This document shows, in pieces, positions 8,408-20,100 of a stretch of DNA of 64,000 bases; position 1 is the stretch's first letter, and the number at the start of each line of letters is the position of its first letter. The position numbers were made by a program, and so were the translations under genes. Where the stretch lies: assembly GCA_017991315.1 (NCBI GenBank), contig JAGOQS010000002.1, positions 124,001 through 188,000 of the forward strand, in the 5' to 3' direction. This DNA is from Ferrovibrio sp. (GTDB lineage Bacteria > Pseudomonadota > Alphaproteobacteria > Ferrovibrionales > Ferrovibrionaceae). A model generated the notes under the pieces. The model had not been told where the DNA came from, did not search any database, and was given only the letters and a program-made list of their open reading frames with translations.

Positions 8408-9742
8408 ATGATCCGCACCGCTTCCAACCGCTTCCGCCGCAAGGCCGCCAAACTGGCGGTCAGCCTCGTGGCTGCCTGCGCGATCCTGGCGGCACAGCCG
8501 GGCCCCGCCCTGGCCGGTTCCCGCATCAAGGACGTGGCCGACTTCGAGGGTATCCGCGAAAACATGCTGATCGGCTACGGCCTGGTGGTCGGCCTGGACG
8601 GCACCGGCGACAGCCTGACCAACGCCCCCTTCACCAAGCAGAGCCTGCAGGCCATGCTGGAACGCCTGGGCGTCAACATCCGCGACGCCGGCAACTTCAC
8701 CACCAAGAATATCGCCGCGGTGATGGTCACCGCCACGCTCCCCCCCTTCGCCCGCCATGGCAGCCGCATCGACGTCACCGTCTCCACGCTTGGCGACGCC
8801 AAGAGCCTGCAGGGCGGCACCCTGATGGTGACGCCGCTGCTCGGCGCTGATGGCGAGGTCTATGCCGTCGGCCAGGGCGCCGTCGCGGTCAGCGGCTTCA
8901 AGGCCCAGGGCGCCGCCGCCCAGATCACCCGTGGCGTGCCCACCGCCGGCCGTATCGCCAACGGTGCCATCGTCGAGCGCGAGGTCGGCTTTGAACTCGC
9001 CTCGCTGCCGGTGCTGCGCCTGGCGCTGAAGAATCCCGATCTCACCACCGCGCGGCGCATCAGCCAGGCGGTGTCGACCCTGGCCGGCGTACCGACCGCC
9101 CGCGCGCTGGACCCGACCACGGTGCATATCGACGTGCCGCAGCGTTGGCGTGCCGACCTGATCGGTTTCATGACCGAGATCGAACAGTTGCAGGTCGAGA
9201 CTGACCAGGTTGCCCGCGTGGTGATCGACGAACGCTCCGGCACCATCGTGATGGGCCCGAATGTGCGTATCGACACTGTTGCCATCGCCCAGGGCCAGCT
9301 CACCATCCGCGTTACCGAGACGCCGCAGGTATCGCAGCCGAACCCATTTGCTCCGGGCGGCGTTGCCGTGCCGGGCATTGCCGGCACCTCCGCCGCCACC
9401 GGCACCGTGCAGGTGCCGCGCATCGGCCCGGATGGTCAGCCGGTGCGCGATGCCCAGGGCAATGTGGTGTTCGATCCCGTGACCCAGGCCGTGCCGGGCA
9501 CTGGCACGCCCACCGTGCCGGGCCAGGTCGGCGGCGGCGCGCAGACCGTGGTGGTGCCGCGCACCGATATCCAGATCGACGAACAGGTGGATCGCCGCCT
9601 GGCAGTGATGCAGCGCGGCGTGTCGCTGCGCGAGCTGGTGGATGGCCTTAATGCGCTGGGCGTCGGCCCGCGCGACATGATCACCATCCTGCAGGCGATC
9701 AAGGCCGCTGGCGCCCTGCAAGCCGAAATCCAGGTGATGTGA
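8408..9742 (+). CDS. flgI: flagellar P-ring protein FlgI with extended C-terminal insert
   Basis: 444 residues from the ATG at 8408, preceded by AGAGAG. A Sec signal peptide ends near ALA at about residue 37, followed by [20 protein letters not shown] and [11 protein letters not shown]. Typical FlgI blocks continue to [13 protein letters not shown]. After SQPNPF (about residue 310) there is an extra Pro/Gly/Thr/Val-rich stretch of roughly 60-65 residues before [13 protein letters not shown]. The end, [18 protein letters not shown], is standard. The protein forms the periplasmic P ring. Most FlgI proteins are near 370 residues, so the insert accounts for the excess length. Confidence 0.96.
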   Translation: MIRTASNRFRRKAAKLAVSLVAACAILAAQPGPALAGSRIKDVADFEGIRENMLIGYGLVVGLDGTGDSLTNAPFTKQSLQAMLERLGVNIRDAGNFTTKNIAAVMVTATLPPFARHGSRIDVTVSTLGDAKSLQGGTLMVTPLLGADGEVYAVGQGAVAVSGFKAQGAAAQITRGVPTAGRIANGAIVEREVGFELASLPVLRLALKNPDLTTARRISQAVSTLAGVPTARALDPTTVHIDVPQRWRADLIGFMTEIEQLQVETDQVARVVIDERSGTIVMGPNVRIDTVAIAQGQLTIRVTETPQVSQPNPFAPGGVAVPGIAGTSAATGTVQVPRIGPDGQPVRDAQGNVVFDPVTQAVPGTGTPTVPGQVGGGAQTVVVPRTDIQIDEQVDRRLAVMQRGVSLRELVDGLNALGVGPRDMITILQAIKAAGALQAEIQVM

Positions 9743-9750
9743 GGCCCGCC

Positions 9751-10101
9751 ATGATCAACGCCCAGGTCGCCTCCCCCATCGTCAACAACTACGCGGTCGA
9801 ACAGGCCCGCGCCCAGCGCGCGAGCAATGATGCTGGCGGCAAGTTCATGGCCGCCGGCCCGCAGAGCGAAGCCTCCATGCGCAAGACCGCACAGGAGTTC
9901 GAATCCTACTTCCTCGGCCAGATGTTCGAGTTCATGTCGACCGGCATCAAGACCGACGGTCCCTTCGGCGGCGGCCAGGCGGAAGGCACCTGGCGCAGCT
10001 TCCTCAATCAGGAATACGGCAAGTCGATGGCGCAGAGCCGCGGCATCGGCATCGCCGACATGGTCTATCGCCAGATGCTCCAGCTTCAGGAGGCCAAGTG
10101 A
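9751..10101 (+). CDS. flgJ: FlgJ-like rod-binding protein (no muramidase domain)
   Basis: 116 residues from MINAQVASP. It consists only of the rod-binding domain: [40 protein letters not shown] and [13 protein letters not shown]. Gammaproteobacterial FlgJ carries a second, peptidoglycan-hydrolase domain; the short single-domain form is usual in alphaproteobacteria, where a separate SltF-like enzyme is needed. It follows flgI by eight bases and overlaps the next gene in TGATG, so it is cotranscribed with both. Confidence 0.88.
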   Translation: MINAQVASPIVNNYAVEQARAQRASNDAGGKFMAAGPQSEASMRKTAQEFESYFLGQMFEFMSTGIKTDGPFGGGQAEGTWRSFLNQEYGKSMAQSRGIGIADMVYRQMLQLQEAK

Positions 10102-10670
10102 TGCAACCGCAACTGCAGCAACAGCAGCGGCAAGGTTTGCCGCCGGCACTGGCGCGGCGCCTGCAGCGCCCCGCCAGCAACCAGCCGCCCGAACCGGGCC
10201 GGCCACGCGATAACACCGGCGCCGGCGCCATCCCGCCGACCCCGAAGGAGCTTTACGAACTCGGCGGCCAGCTCAAGGGCCTGATGCAGGAGGAAATCGC
10301 CGCCATCGATCGCCATGACTATGCCGCGCTGGGTCCGCTCGGCGAGCGCAAGCGCATCATCTCCAGCCTGTTCAAGGAAAAACAGAAGGTGATGATGGAG
10401 CATCTCGACACGCTGAAGGACGCACCGCGCGAGGAGCGCATGGTGCTGGCCGATCTGCTGGAAGAACTGCGCGAGATTGCCCGCAACAACGAAATCGCCG
10501 TGCGCGGCGCCCGCGATGGTCACCAGCGCTTCCTCAACGCCATCATCCGTGGCGCCACCAAGATGGAGCAGCTCGGCAACGGCTATTCCCGCAACGGCCG
10601 CTCCACTTCACTTTCCGCCAATTACGGCGCCCAGCGCCCGGTATCGCTGTTCAACGACACCAAATGCTGA
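10101..10670 (+). CDS. FlgN-like putative flagellar export chaperone
   Basis: 189 residues. A Gln/Pro-rich N-terminus (about 1-45) is followed by a helical domain that starts KELYELGGQLKGLMQEEIAA and continues through EVLAKGDYAAL-like and LGERKRIISSLFKEKQ segments to ARDGHQRFLNAII, then a disordered tail ending RPVSLFNDTKC. The helical layout and position after flgJ resemble FlgN-type chaperones for hook-associated proteins (also annotated FlbY-like in Caulobacter relatives). Direct sequence similarity is weak by eye. A good ribosome site (AGGAGG) and the TGATG overlap with flgJ fix the start. Confidence 0.62.
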   Translation: MQPQLQQQQRQGLPPALARRLQRPASNQPPEPGRPRDNTGAGAIPPTPKELYELGGQLKGLMQEEIAAIDRHDYAALGPLGERKRIISSLFKEKQKVMMEHLDTLKDAPREERMVLADLLEELREIARNNEIAVRGARDGHQRFLNAIIRGATKMEQLGNGYSRNGRSTSLSANYGAQRPVSLFNDTKC

Positions 10671-10737
10671 TCGAGATCCGCGCAAGCGGTTTCCTGGGGG
10701 AATAACGCTTTCGCGTTAGTACCTCTCTCTCACCTAA

Positions 10738-10768
10738 AGCCCCGCCAGCAATGGCGGGGCTCTTTTTA
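10738..10768 (+). terminator. intrinsic terminator of the flgI-flgJ-flgN operon
   Basis: AGCCCCGCC / GGCGGGGCT forms a nine-pair stem with an AGCAAT loop, followed by CTTTTTATT. It lies 68 bases after the flgN-like stop and just before the convergent chemoreceptor gene. Confidence 0.88.
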
Positions 10769-10776
10769 TTCAGGCT

Positions 10777-12681
10777 TCAGACGCGGAAGAACGCCACCAC
10801 GCCGGCAAGGTCCTGCGCCTGGCTGTTAAGTGACTGCGCCGCCGCCGTGGTCTGCTCTACCAAGGCGGCATTGCGCTGCGTCATCTCGTCCATATGGCCT
10901 ACCGCCGTGTTGACCTGCTCGAGTCCGGTGGCCTGCTCGCGGCTCGCCGCCGCGATCTCGGCGACGATATCCGACACCTTCTTGATCGAGGCGACGATAT
11001 CGACCAGCGTGCCGCCGGCCTGGTTGACCAGCGCGACACCCTGGCGCACCTGGCCATTCGAGGTGCTGATCAGCGCCTTGATATCCTTCGAGGCATTGGC
11101 GGAACGCTGCGCCAGCGCCCGCACCTCCTGCGCCACCACGGCAAACCCCTTGCCCGCCTCGCCGGCCCGCGCCGCTTCAACGGACGCATTCAAGGCCAGC
11201 AGGTTGGTCTGGAAGGCAATCTCGTCGATCAGCGCCACGATATCGGAAATCCGTCGCGCGCTTTCCTCGATGCCGCTCATCGCCGTCACCGCATCCTGCA
11301 CCACGTTGCCGCCCTTGGCGGCGGCTTCGCGGGCTGCCTGGCTGAGCTGGTCGGCAGCAGCGGCATTGTCGGCATTCAGCTTCACCGTGGTGGTGATTTC
11401 CTGCATCGAGGCTGCGGTCTGCTCGATGCTGGCCGCCTGTGCCTCGGTACGGCTGGCAAGATCCTGGCTGCCAGTGGAAATCTCGGCGCTGGCACTCTGC
11501 ACCGCCTGCGCCGTGCCGCTCAGGCGCCCGGCGACCTCGCGCAGCTTTGCCGCCGTGGCATTGACATTGCGCCGCAACTCGCCAAAGACGCCACGATATT
11601 CCGTGACGATGGAACGGCCGAGATCGCCCTGTGCCATGCCGCCGAGCACATGGGCAAGTTCGCCGGTCACCTCGCGCAAGGTGGAGGACAGGCCATTGAG
11701 CTGCTGCGTCAGGGTAAGTTGAAACCCCTCCTTGCCGCTTTCATCCAGTTGGATCGACAAGTCGCCGCTGGCGATGCGCTGGCAGAGATCGGCAATCTCG
11801 CGCGCTGCCGCCGCTTCCTGCGCCTCCCGCTCCTTGCGCCGGGCCTTGCTGTTGCGTGCCTGCTCGGCATTCTCCGCTTCCAGCCGCTTCTTCTCCTCGG
11901 CGTTGCGCTTGAACACTTCGACATTGCGCGCCATCACGCCGATCTCGTCGCCCCGGTCAACGCCAGGCACCATTGACTCCTCGTCACGTGCCAGCTTCGC
12001 CATCGAGTCAGACAGGCCATTCAGCGGCTTGACGATGCCACTGCGCGCGATCAGGAAGGAAACCAGCAGCATCAGCGTAAGGCCGCCGATGCCGATAGAG
12101 CTCAGACGCGTGATGTGATGATCGTAGTAGCGTTCCAGTTCGCGCCGCAATTCGCCAATGTTTTCCGCATTGTCCTTGGCCAGAAGCTGCACCGCGCGGT
12201 TCAGCGCCTGGCGATTGCTGCGGTTGGCTTCGTTGTCGCCGAATTCGCGCGCCTTGGCCGGGGTCTCCTGCGAGCCAAGCCGCGCCAGTTCGGTGCGGAA
12301 TTCGATGAACTGCTTCACGCTGGTGAAGGCGGCGTTGCGGTCGGCATCAAGCTGCGCCGGCAGCAACGAGCGCCATTCCTGCATCGCCGCGTCGATCTTC
12401 TTCAGGCCTTCAATCAGCAGCTTGCCGTAGCGGTCCGCCTCCTGATTGGTGTTCGACATATAGACGCCGCGCGATTCCATCACCACGGCATTGATCAGGC
12501 CGTTGACCTGCTCGGCGATCACTGCCTGGCGGCTCTCGCGCTCGATCTGTGCCAGCTTGGCATTATAGGTGCGCAAGGCATCCACGCCCATATAGGTCAT
12601 GGTAGCGCCGAGCAAACCGGCCAATAGGACGATGAAATAGATTTTGCCGCCAAGCCCGATACGGGCCAAAGCCTGGGTCAT
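10777..12681 (-). CDS. methyl-accepting chemotaxis protein
   Basis: 634 residues from [12 protein letters not shown], chosen because GGGGAGG lies six bases upstream. It has a first membrane helix at about 12-32, a mostly helical periplasmic sensor of about 155 residues containing [20 protein letters not shown], a second membrane helix near 190-212, a HAMP domain (about 213-265), and a long cytoplasmic coiled coil. The signalling tip [20 protein letters not shown] lies near residues 483-502. It ends FFRV without a CheR-docking pentapeptide. Ligand unknown. It converges on the flagellar operon and probably feeds the same motor. Confidence 0.95.
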   Translation of the reverse strand: MTQALARIGLGGKIYFIVLLAGLLGATMTYMGVDALRTYNAKLAQIERESRQAVIAEQVNGLINAVVMESRGVYMSNTNQEADRYGKLLIEGLKKIDAAMQEWRSLLPAQLDADRNAAFTSVKQFIEFRTELARLGSQETPAKAREFGDNEANRSNRQALNRAVQLLAKDNAENIGELRRELERYYDHHITRLSSIGIGGLTLMLLVSFLIARSGIVKPLNGLSDSMAKLARDEESMVPGVDRGDEIGVMARNVEVFKRNAEEKKRLEAENAEQARNSKARRKEREAQEAAAAREIADLCQRIASGDLSIQLDESGKEGFQLTLTQQLNGLSSTLREVTGELAHVLGGMAQGDLGRSIVTEYRGVFGELRRNVNATAAKLREVAGRLSGTAQAVQSASAEISTGSQDLASRTEAQAASIEQTAASMQEITTTVKLNADNAAAADQLSQAAREAAAKGGNVVQDAVTAMSGIEESARRISDIVALIDEIAFQTNLLALNASVEAARAGEAGKGFAVVAQEVRALAQRSANASKDIKALISTSNGQVRQGVALVNQAGGTLVDIVASIKKVSDIVAEIAAASREQATGLEQVNTAVGHMDEMTQRNAALVEQTTAAAQSLNSQAQDLAGVVAFFRV

Positions 12682-12847
12682 GTGCGCCTCCCCTGCGACT
12701 AGCGGCCAGCTTTCCATGAAGCCGACTCTGCTTTTCATTCCCGGCTAAAATTCTATGCCCAGGCGCGCCAGGGGGAAACAACCTTCTGCTGGGAGGCGGC
12801 GCTGCCAAACGCCCCGCCCTGTCAAAAAATCGTGTAGTTGCTACAAC

Positions 12848-14071
12848 TTATTCGATAGCGGGAGGATTCTTCGGCGTCGCAAGGTCGCTGCCCGCCAGGT
12901 TGGCGCCAGCCAGGTTGGTGCCTTCCATCTTCGAGCCGCGGAACTGGCAGCCGCGCAAATCGGCGCCGGAGAAGTTCGCTTCGCTCAAATTGGCATTCCA
13001 GCTTCGCCCGGTCGGGCGCCCCTGCCCGTCCAGCAATTGCAGCGCGCCGAAACGCGCGCCACGCAGCTTGGCGCGCAACAGCTTGGCCCGCTGCAAGGTG
13101 GCGCCGGCCATGTTGGAGCCATCCAGGGTCGCTTCCACCAGGTCGCAATCGGTGAAATCGGCCATGGTGAGGTCGCAATCGGTCAGCACGATATTGTGCA
13201 GGTCAGCAGCCCGGAACAGGGCGGCCCGCAGATCGAACCCGCCAAGATCAAGGCCCGCCAGAGTCTTGCCGCTGATATCGAAGCGCTGGCCCTTGGCACC
13301 GTTGGTATTGATCCACAGTGAATGCAGGTCCAGCTTGATCCGCAGCCAGGACGGCACCGGCGCATCGGAATTGCGCATCGCCGCATTGGTCAGGTTGGCA
13401 CCGGAAAGATCGGTGGCGGAAAGATCGACATTGCGCAGATTGGCGCCGGAGAGATCGGCACCGGTGAGCCGCGCATGGGCCAGGTTGGCTCCCACCAGCA
13501 CCGCCTCGCGCAGCCGCGCGCCGGCCAGATTGGCGCCGGAAAGATCAGCGCCCGATAGATTGGCGGCGAAGAGATTCGAGCCGCTGAAATTGGCTTCCTT
13601 GGCCGAGGTCATCACCAGATTGGCCTGGCTGAGATCGGCCTGGGTCAGATTGGCGCCATCAAGGTTGGCGTTGAGCAGGTTGGTCTCGCGTTCACTGGTC
13701 TGCTGCGCGCCGTTCTTCCAGGTGACCATCTGGCCTGGCCGCAGGTCGGCTTCCGACAGGTCGGCGTCGGTCAGCTTGGCATCCATGAAATTCACCGCCC
13801 GCAGGTCGGTCTTGCGGAAGCTGGAGCCGCGCAGGTCGGCGTTGTTGAAATCGCTGGAAAACAGGTCGCAGCCATCGAAACGGCTGCCGCGCAGCAACGA
13901 GCCGGTGAAATTACAGCCCGACAAGATGGCTTCGCGCAGGTCGAGATTCGTCAAAGACAGGCGCGACAATTCGAGATGCCGCACCATCAGGCGCTTGCCA
14001 TTGCCCTGACCGGACAAATAGCGGTGATGCGCATTCACCGCCTGCATGAAGGCCCTGGAATTGGGATCCAT
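12848..14071 (-). CDS. pentapeptide-repeat protein, 407 residues
   Basis: After an N-terminal helix (SRAFMQAVNAHHRYL), most of the protein consists of A(D/N)LXX pentapeptides such as ADLSGANLAGARLREA and ANLTQADLSQANL. These form a right-handed quadrilateral beta-helix. Two repeat blocks (about 30-235 and 262-400) are separated by a non-repeat linker around SWLRIKLDLHSLW. There is no signal peptide or membrane helix, so it is probably cytoplasmic. Some family members bind DNA gyrase, but function cannot be inferred from repeats alone. It lies 79 bases downstream of the giant repeat gene on the same strand, so readthrough is possible. Confidence 0.9.
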   Translation of the reverse strand: MDPNSRAFMQAVNAHHRYLSGQGNGKRLMVRHLELSRLSLTNLDLREAILSGCNFTGSLLRGSRFDGCDLFSSDFNNADLRGSSFRKTDLRAVNFMDAKLTDADLSEADLRPGQMVTWKNGAQQTSERETNLLNANLDGANLTQADLSQANLVMTSAKEANFSGSNLFAANLSGADLSGANLAGARLREAVLVGANLAHARLTGADLSGANLRNVDLSATDLSGANLTNAAMRNSDAPVPSWLRIKLDLHSLWINTNGAKGQRFDISGKTLAGLDLGGFDLRAALFRAADLHNIVLTDCDLTMADFTDCDLVEATLDGSNMAGATLQRAKLLRAKLRGARFGALQLLDGQGRPTGRSWNANLSEANFSGADLRGCQFRGSKMEGTNLAGANLAGSDLATPKNPPAIE

Positions 14072-14080
14072 TTCGCCGCC

Positions 14081-14140
14081 AAATCCCCTGATTTCCGGGG
14101 CTTAGTAAAGCAGCCCGCCGCCGGCTTTTCCAGGGGATTT
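14081..14140 (-). promoter_or_regulatory. 10-bp inverted repeat covering the pentapeptide gene leader
   Basis: On the minus strand AAATCCCCTG (14131-14140) and CAGGGGATTT (14081-14090) are perfectly complementary, with a 40-base spacer. The second arm ends ten bases before the pentapeptide ATG and contains the only purine-rich stretch (GGGGATTTGG) that could be its ribosome site. Pairing would mask that site. A short CCCC/GGGG hairpin competes locally. Function is inferred only. Confidence 0.4.
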
Positions 14141-14150
14141 AGCCGCCGGA

Positions 14151-17100
14151 TCAGACCTGCTGGATATTGTCGATATCAAACTGCCACGGGCTGCCATTGG
14201 TGCCCGTGATGGTGCCGATCAGAATTGCACCCGAGGAGAATTTGCCGTCGGCATCGTAGTACAAGCCACCAGTATCCTGGCGGTAGACAAAGCCGGCCTG
14301 ACCGAAATTGACCGCATTGAACGCGCTGGCCGAAGCGACCGACGTGATATTCACGTTGTATTTGAGGTTCTGCGACAGCGTGAAGGCATTGCCGGTCATG
14401 TCATTGGACCGGTTGGTATCCAACTCGATGACATCGTTGCTGGACATGCCGGTGACATTCATGCGGTCTGCACTGCCGGCAGAGATGAAGGTGAAGTAGT
14501 CGGTGCCGGAGCCGCCCACGGCGGTGTTGACGCCAGCGCCGCCAACCATGCGGGCGCCGCCGGTGCCGCCGATCATCATATCGTTGCCGGCCTCGCCATA
14601 CAGGCGGTCGAAGCCTTCGCCACCATTCAGCGTATCGTTGCCATCGCCACCATAGAGGCGGTCGCCATACTTCCAACCAGTCAGCGTGTCGTTGCCGCCG
14701 CCGCCATACATGGTGATCGAAGCAGCAAAGCCGGTCGAGGTGATCACGTCGGCACCAGTGCCGCCATACACGGTCTGCACGCCGCTGACTTCGACCTTGT
14801 TGCTGCCATTGGCCAGCGTCAGCGTATCGCTGCCATAGCCAAGCTGCACCAGGCCGTTGGTCATCACCGTGCCGAGCGTGACATTATCGGAGCCGCTGGA
14901 GCCGATGATGGTCTCGACGTTGTTCACCGTCACGGTGTTGCTGCTGCCATCCAGCACCAGCTTGTCGTTGCCGCCGGCAAGGTCGACCGTGCCGCCATTG
15001 ATGCGGCTCTTCATCACCAGCACATCGTCGGTATCGCCGCCACGCAGCGTCTCGACATTGCTGACCGAGAGATTGCCGGTGCCCTGCACCACCAGAGTGT
15101 CGGTGCCGCTGCCGAGATCGACCACCACGGTATCGCTGCCGCCGAACAGCTTCAACGTCACACTGTCGTTGCCGCTGCCGCCGACGATATTCTCGACATT
15201 GCTGATGGTCAGGCTGTTGGAAGCATTGGCCAGCACCAGCTTGTCGCTGCCGGCGCCCAGATCGATGCTGCCGTTGGCGATGGCTGCGCCGAGCGTCACC
15301 TGGTCGGCGCCAGTGCCGCCGGTGATGGTCTCGACATTGCTGGCGGTGAGCGTGTTGCTGCCATTGGCGAGCGTCAGGGTGTCGGTGCCGCCGAGCAGGT
15401 CGATATTCGCACCGGTGACGGCGCCAGACATCACCACGGTATCACTGCCGCTGCTGCCCTTCACGGTCTCGACGCCGTTCAGTGTGGCGGCCAGGCCAGC
15501 CACGCCGAAGGTGACGGTGTCGCTGCCGCCGGCGAGATTGAGGTTGGCCGAGCCGTTCAGCGTGATGCTGTCATTGGCGCTGCCGCCAGTGATGGTCTCG
15601 ACATTCACCACGGTGATGGTGTTGGTACCAGACGAGGACAAGGTCAGCGCATCGTTGCCGGCACCGAGGTCGATGAAGCCACCGGCCAAGCCCTGGGCCA
15701 GAGTAACGCTGTCATTGCCGGTGCCGCCGAGGATGGTCTCGGTGTTGTAGACCATCAGGCTGTTGGTGCCATTGGCGAGCTGCAGCTTGTCGCTGCCCGC
15801 GCCGAGGTCGATATGGCCATTGGTGATCGCGGTGCCGAGCGTAACGCTATCGTTGCCGCTGTTGCCAATCACCGTCTCGCTGTTGCTCACCGTCACCGTG
15901 TTGGTGCCGTTGCCAAGCGTCAGCTTGTCGCTGCCCGCGCCGAGATCGTAGCTGCCGGCCGCCACGGCGGTGAGCAGCGTGATGGTATCGTTGCCGCTGC
16001 CGCCGGCAACGGTCTGCACATTCGAGATGGTCAGCGTATTATCTGCATTGGCGAGCTTGAGCGTGTCGTTGCCGCTGCCCAGATCAATGCCGCTGCTGGT
16101 CAGGCCGCTGCCGAGGGTGACAACGTCGTTGCCGCTGGAACCGGTGATGGTTTCGGTGTTGCTGACCGTGATTGTGCTAGCGCCACTGAGCACGATGCGG
16201 TCGCTGCCGGCGCCAAGATCGTAGCTGCCGCCGGTGATGCCGCCGGAGAGCGTCAGCACATCATTGCCGGTGCCACCAATCACTTGCTCGACATTGTTCA
16301 CGGTCACGGTGTTGCTGAAATTGCCAAGCTGCAGCTTGTCGCTGCCCGCGCCCAGATCGAGCTGCAGGCCGGAAGCGGCGGCCGTAAGCGTGACAGTATC
16401 GGCACCGGAACCGCCGGTGATGGTCTCGACATTGGCGACCGTGACAGTGGCGCCGCTATCGCTGAGCTTCAGGCTGTCGCTACCGGCGCCAAGATCGATG
16501 CTGCCGGAACCGGCGAAGGTGACGCTGTCGTTGCCGGTGCCGCCGACAAGCTGCTCGACATTGGCAACCGTAAGCGAATTGGCGCCATTGGCGAGCGTCA
16601 GCTTGTCGCTGCCCGCACCCAGATCAATGCTGGCATTGGTGACCAAGCTGCCGAGCGCGATCGTGTCGTTGCCGGTGCCGCCGGTGACATTCTCGATATT
16701 GCTCAGCACCGCCGAATTGTCGGCATTGGCGAGCTTCAGGCTATCGGTGCCGGCACCAAGATCGATATTGCCGTTAGCAATGGCGGCGCTGAGCGTGACG
16801 GCATCATTGCCGCTGCCGCCCTGGATGGTTTCGGCATTCGCGACCGTCACGGCATTGTTGGCACCGGTCAGGATCAGCTTGTCCGAGCCCCAGCTCAGGT
16901 CGACATTGCTGGTACCGGCGATATTCACCACGTCGTTGCCGGCGCTGCCGGTAACGGTCTCGACATTGGCGATGGTGAGATTATTGGTGCCGTTGGACAG
17001 GATGAGCTGATCGTTGCCGGCGCCGAGGTCGATGGTGCCGCTCTGCTCCAGGCCCAGCGTGACGACATCGTTGCCGGCGCCGCCATAGATGGTCTCGACG

Positions 17101-20100
17101 CAGGTGGCCGTAACAGTGGCACCCACCGAGCCGATGGTCAGCACATCGTTGCCGGCGCCAAGATGAACGGTGCCGTTGCCGAAGAAGGTCAGCGTGTCGT
17201 TGTTGCTGCCGCTCTGCACGCTTTCCACATTGGTGGTGGTGAGGCTGTTGACGCCATTGGCCAGGACCAGGGTGTCATTGCCGGCGGCAAGGTCGACGCT
17301 GATGCCGGTGGCGGCGCTGGACAGCGTGATGTAATCCTCGCCCGAGCCGCCGTCGAGATCCTCGACATTGCTGATCGTCAGGCGGTTGCCGTCATTGCCA
17401 AGCTGCAGCTTGTCGCTGCCCGCGCCCAGATCGATGGTGCCATAATAGGTGACACCGCTGAGCGTGACGCTGTCGTTGCCGCTGCTGCCCAGCACGGTTT
17501 CGGTGTTGGACACGGAAACCGTGGAGGCACTGGTCAGGGTCAGCTTGTCGCTGCCATAGCCCATGTCGATGGTGCCGGTGCCGGCATAGCTCAGCGTATC
17601 GTCGCCGGTGCTGCCGATCACGGTCTCGATATTCGCGGCGGTGATGTTGTTGCTGCCATTGGCCAGGATCAGCTTGTCATTCCCGGCGCCGAGATCGAAG
17701 CTGCCGCTCTGCGCCACAGTCAGCGTCACCACGTCGTCGCCCGAGCCGCCGATGATATTCTCGACATTCACCGCCGTGAGCGCGCCGCCGGTATTGCCCA
17801 GCACCAGGGTATCGGTGCCGGCGCCGAGATCGACATTGCCGCCACCGTTCAGCGTGACGGTATCGGCACCCGAACCGCCCTGGATGCTCTCGATATTGGT
17901 GGCGGTGACATTATTCGTGCCACCCGAGAGCACCAGCTTGTCGCTGCCGCCGCCGAGATTGTAGCTGCCGGTGATGCCAGCCCCGAGCGTCAGGGTATCG
18001 TTGCCGCTGCCACCCTGCACGCTTTCGACATTCACCGCGGTCAGCGTGTTGGCGCCGTTGGTGAGCGTCAGCGTGTCGCTGCCCGCGCCCAGATCGATGC
18101 TGCCGCTGGTCTGCACCGCAGCCAGGGTCACGGCGTCGTCGCCCGTGCCGCCGGTGATGGTTTCCGTATTCGCCACCGTCACGGCATTGGCCGCGCCGTA
18201 GAGGATCAGCTTGTCGTTGCCAGCGGCGAGATCGATGCTGCCGGTGCCGTTATAGGTCAGCACATCGTCGGCGGAGTTGCCGGTGACGGTCTCGACGTTA
18301 TTGACCGTGAGGGTGTTGTTACCGCTGCCGAGGAACAGCTTGTCGTTGCCGGCGCCGCCATTAACGGTTTCGACATTGCTCGTCGTGATCGACCCACCGG
18401 CCGTGCCGAAGGTGAGCGTGTCGCTGCCGGCGCCAAGATTGACGCTACCCGAGCCGTTGAACACCAGGGTATCCGCGCCGGTGCCGCCCAGCACGGTCTC
18501 GATATTGCTGGTGGTGAGGTTGTTGGTGCCGTTGGCAAGTTGCAGCGTGTCGTTGCCGGCCACAAGGTCATGGCTGACACCCGACACCACGTTGCCGAGC
18601 GTGACATAATCGTCGCCCGAGCCGCCGGTCAGCTTCTCGACATTGGTTGCGGTCAGCGTGTTGGCGCCATTGGCCAGCGTCAGGCTATCAGTGCCGGCAC
18701 CGAGGTCGATACTACCGCTGGTCTGCGGCGCGGCCAAAGTCACAGAGTCGTCGCCCGTGCCGCCGGTGATGGTTTCGGTATTCGCCACGGTCACGGCATT
18801 CGCCGCGCCGGTCAGGATCAGCTTGTCGTTGCCAGCCGCCAGATCGATGCTGCCGGTGCCGTTATAGGTAACGACATCATCGCCGGAATTGCCGCTCACG
18901 CTCTCGACATTGTTGACGCTGAGCGTGTTGTTGCCGCTGCCGAGGAACAGCTTGTCGGTGCCGGCGCCGCCGGTCACAGTCTCGACATTGCTGACTGTGA
19001 TCGAGCCGCCCGTGGCGCCGAAGGTGAGCACATCATTGCCAGCGCCGAGGCTGACACTGCCCGAGCCATTGAAGGTGACGCTGTCGGCGCCCGTGCCACC
19101 CAGCACGGTCTCGATATTGGTGACCGTCAGGCTATTGGTGCCATTGGCAAGCTGCAGCGTGTCGTTGCCAGCACCTAGGTCGAAGCTGCCGCCCGCGACG
19201 GTGCTGCCCAGCGTGACATAATCATCGCCGCTGCCACCCGCGATGCTCTCGACATTGGTGGCGGTGAGCGTGTTGGCGCCATCGGCAAGCGTCAGCTTGT
19301 CGCTGCCGGCACCCAGATCAATGCTGCCGCTGGTCTGCGGCGCGCTGAGCGTGACGGCATCGTTGCCGCTGCCGCCGGTGACGGTTTCGACATTGGCGAC
19401 CGTGACGGCGTTGGCAGCGCCAGCGAGAACCAGCTTGTCACTGCCGGCGCCGAGATCGACCGTTCCGGTGCCGCTATAGGTGACAGTGTCGTTGCCGGTG
19501 CCGCCGACCACGGTCTCGATATTCGCCGTGGTCAGGCTGTTGGTGCCGTTCGCCAGGATCAGCTTGTCATTACCGGCGCCAAGATCGAAATTCTGCCCTG
19601 TCACCGGGCTGGCCAACGTCACCGTGTCGTCGGTAGCGGTGCCGACATTGGTGACATCCATGCCATTCAGCTTCATGCCATACTGGATGGTGAGCGTGGC
19701 ACCGTTGCTGATGAAGGTGGCGTAGGTGACGCCGCCGATGGTGACGTCGGCGCCGCGCGCGCTGAAGCCCGAAGCGCTGATATTGTCGCCGGCATTGCCG
19801 CGCACAGTGAGCGTATCGGTATCGGATACCCGCACGATATCGGCGGCGGTCAGCGTCACCGTCTTGGCGCCGCTGCCGGTCAGTTCCACCACCTCGATGC
19901 CGGTGATCTTGCTGTCGCTCAGGTTCAGCGAGGAAGCAGAACGCAGCGTATCGGTGCCGGTGCCACCGGCGATCAGCGTATCGGCGGCGTCGTAGACCAG
20001 CGTGTCGTCGCCGGTACCGCCATCCAGCTTGTCGGCGCCTGCGCCACCATCCAGCAGATCGTTGCCGGCGCCGCCCCAGAGGTTGTCGTTGCCATCGCCG

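Noticed and set aside
8285..9721. 478-codon minus-strand frame across flgI
   Set aside because: Shadow of flgI; no recognisable domain.
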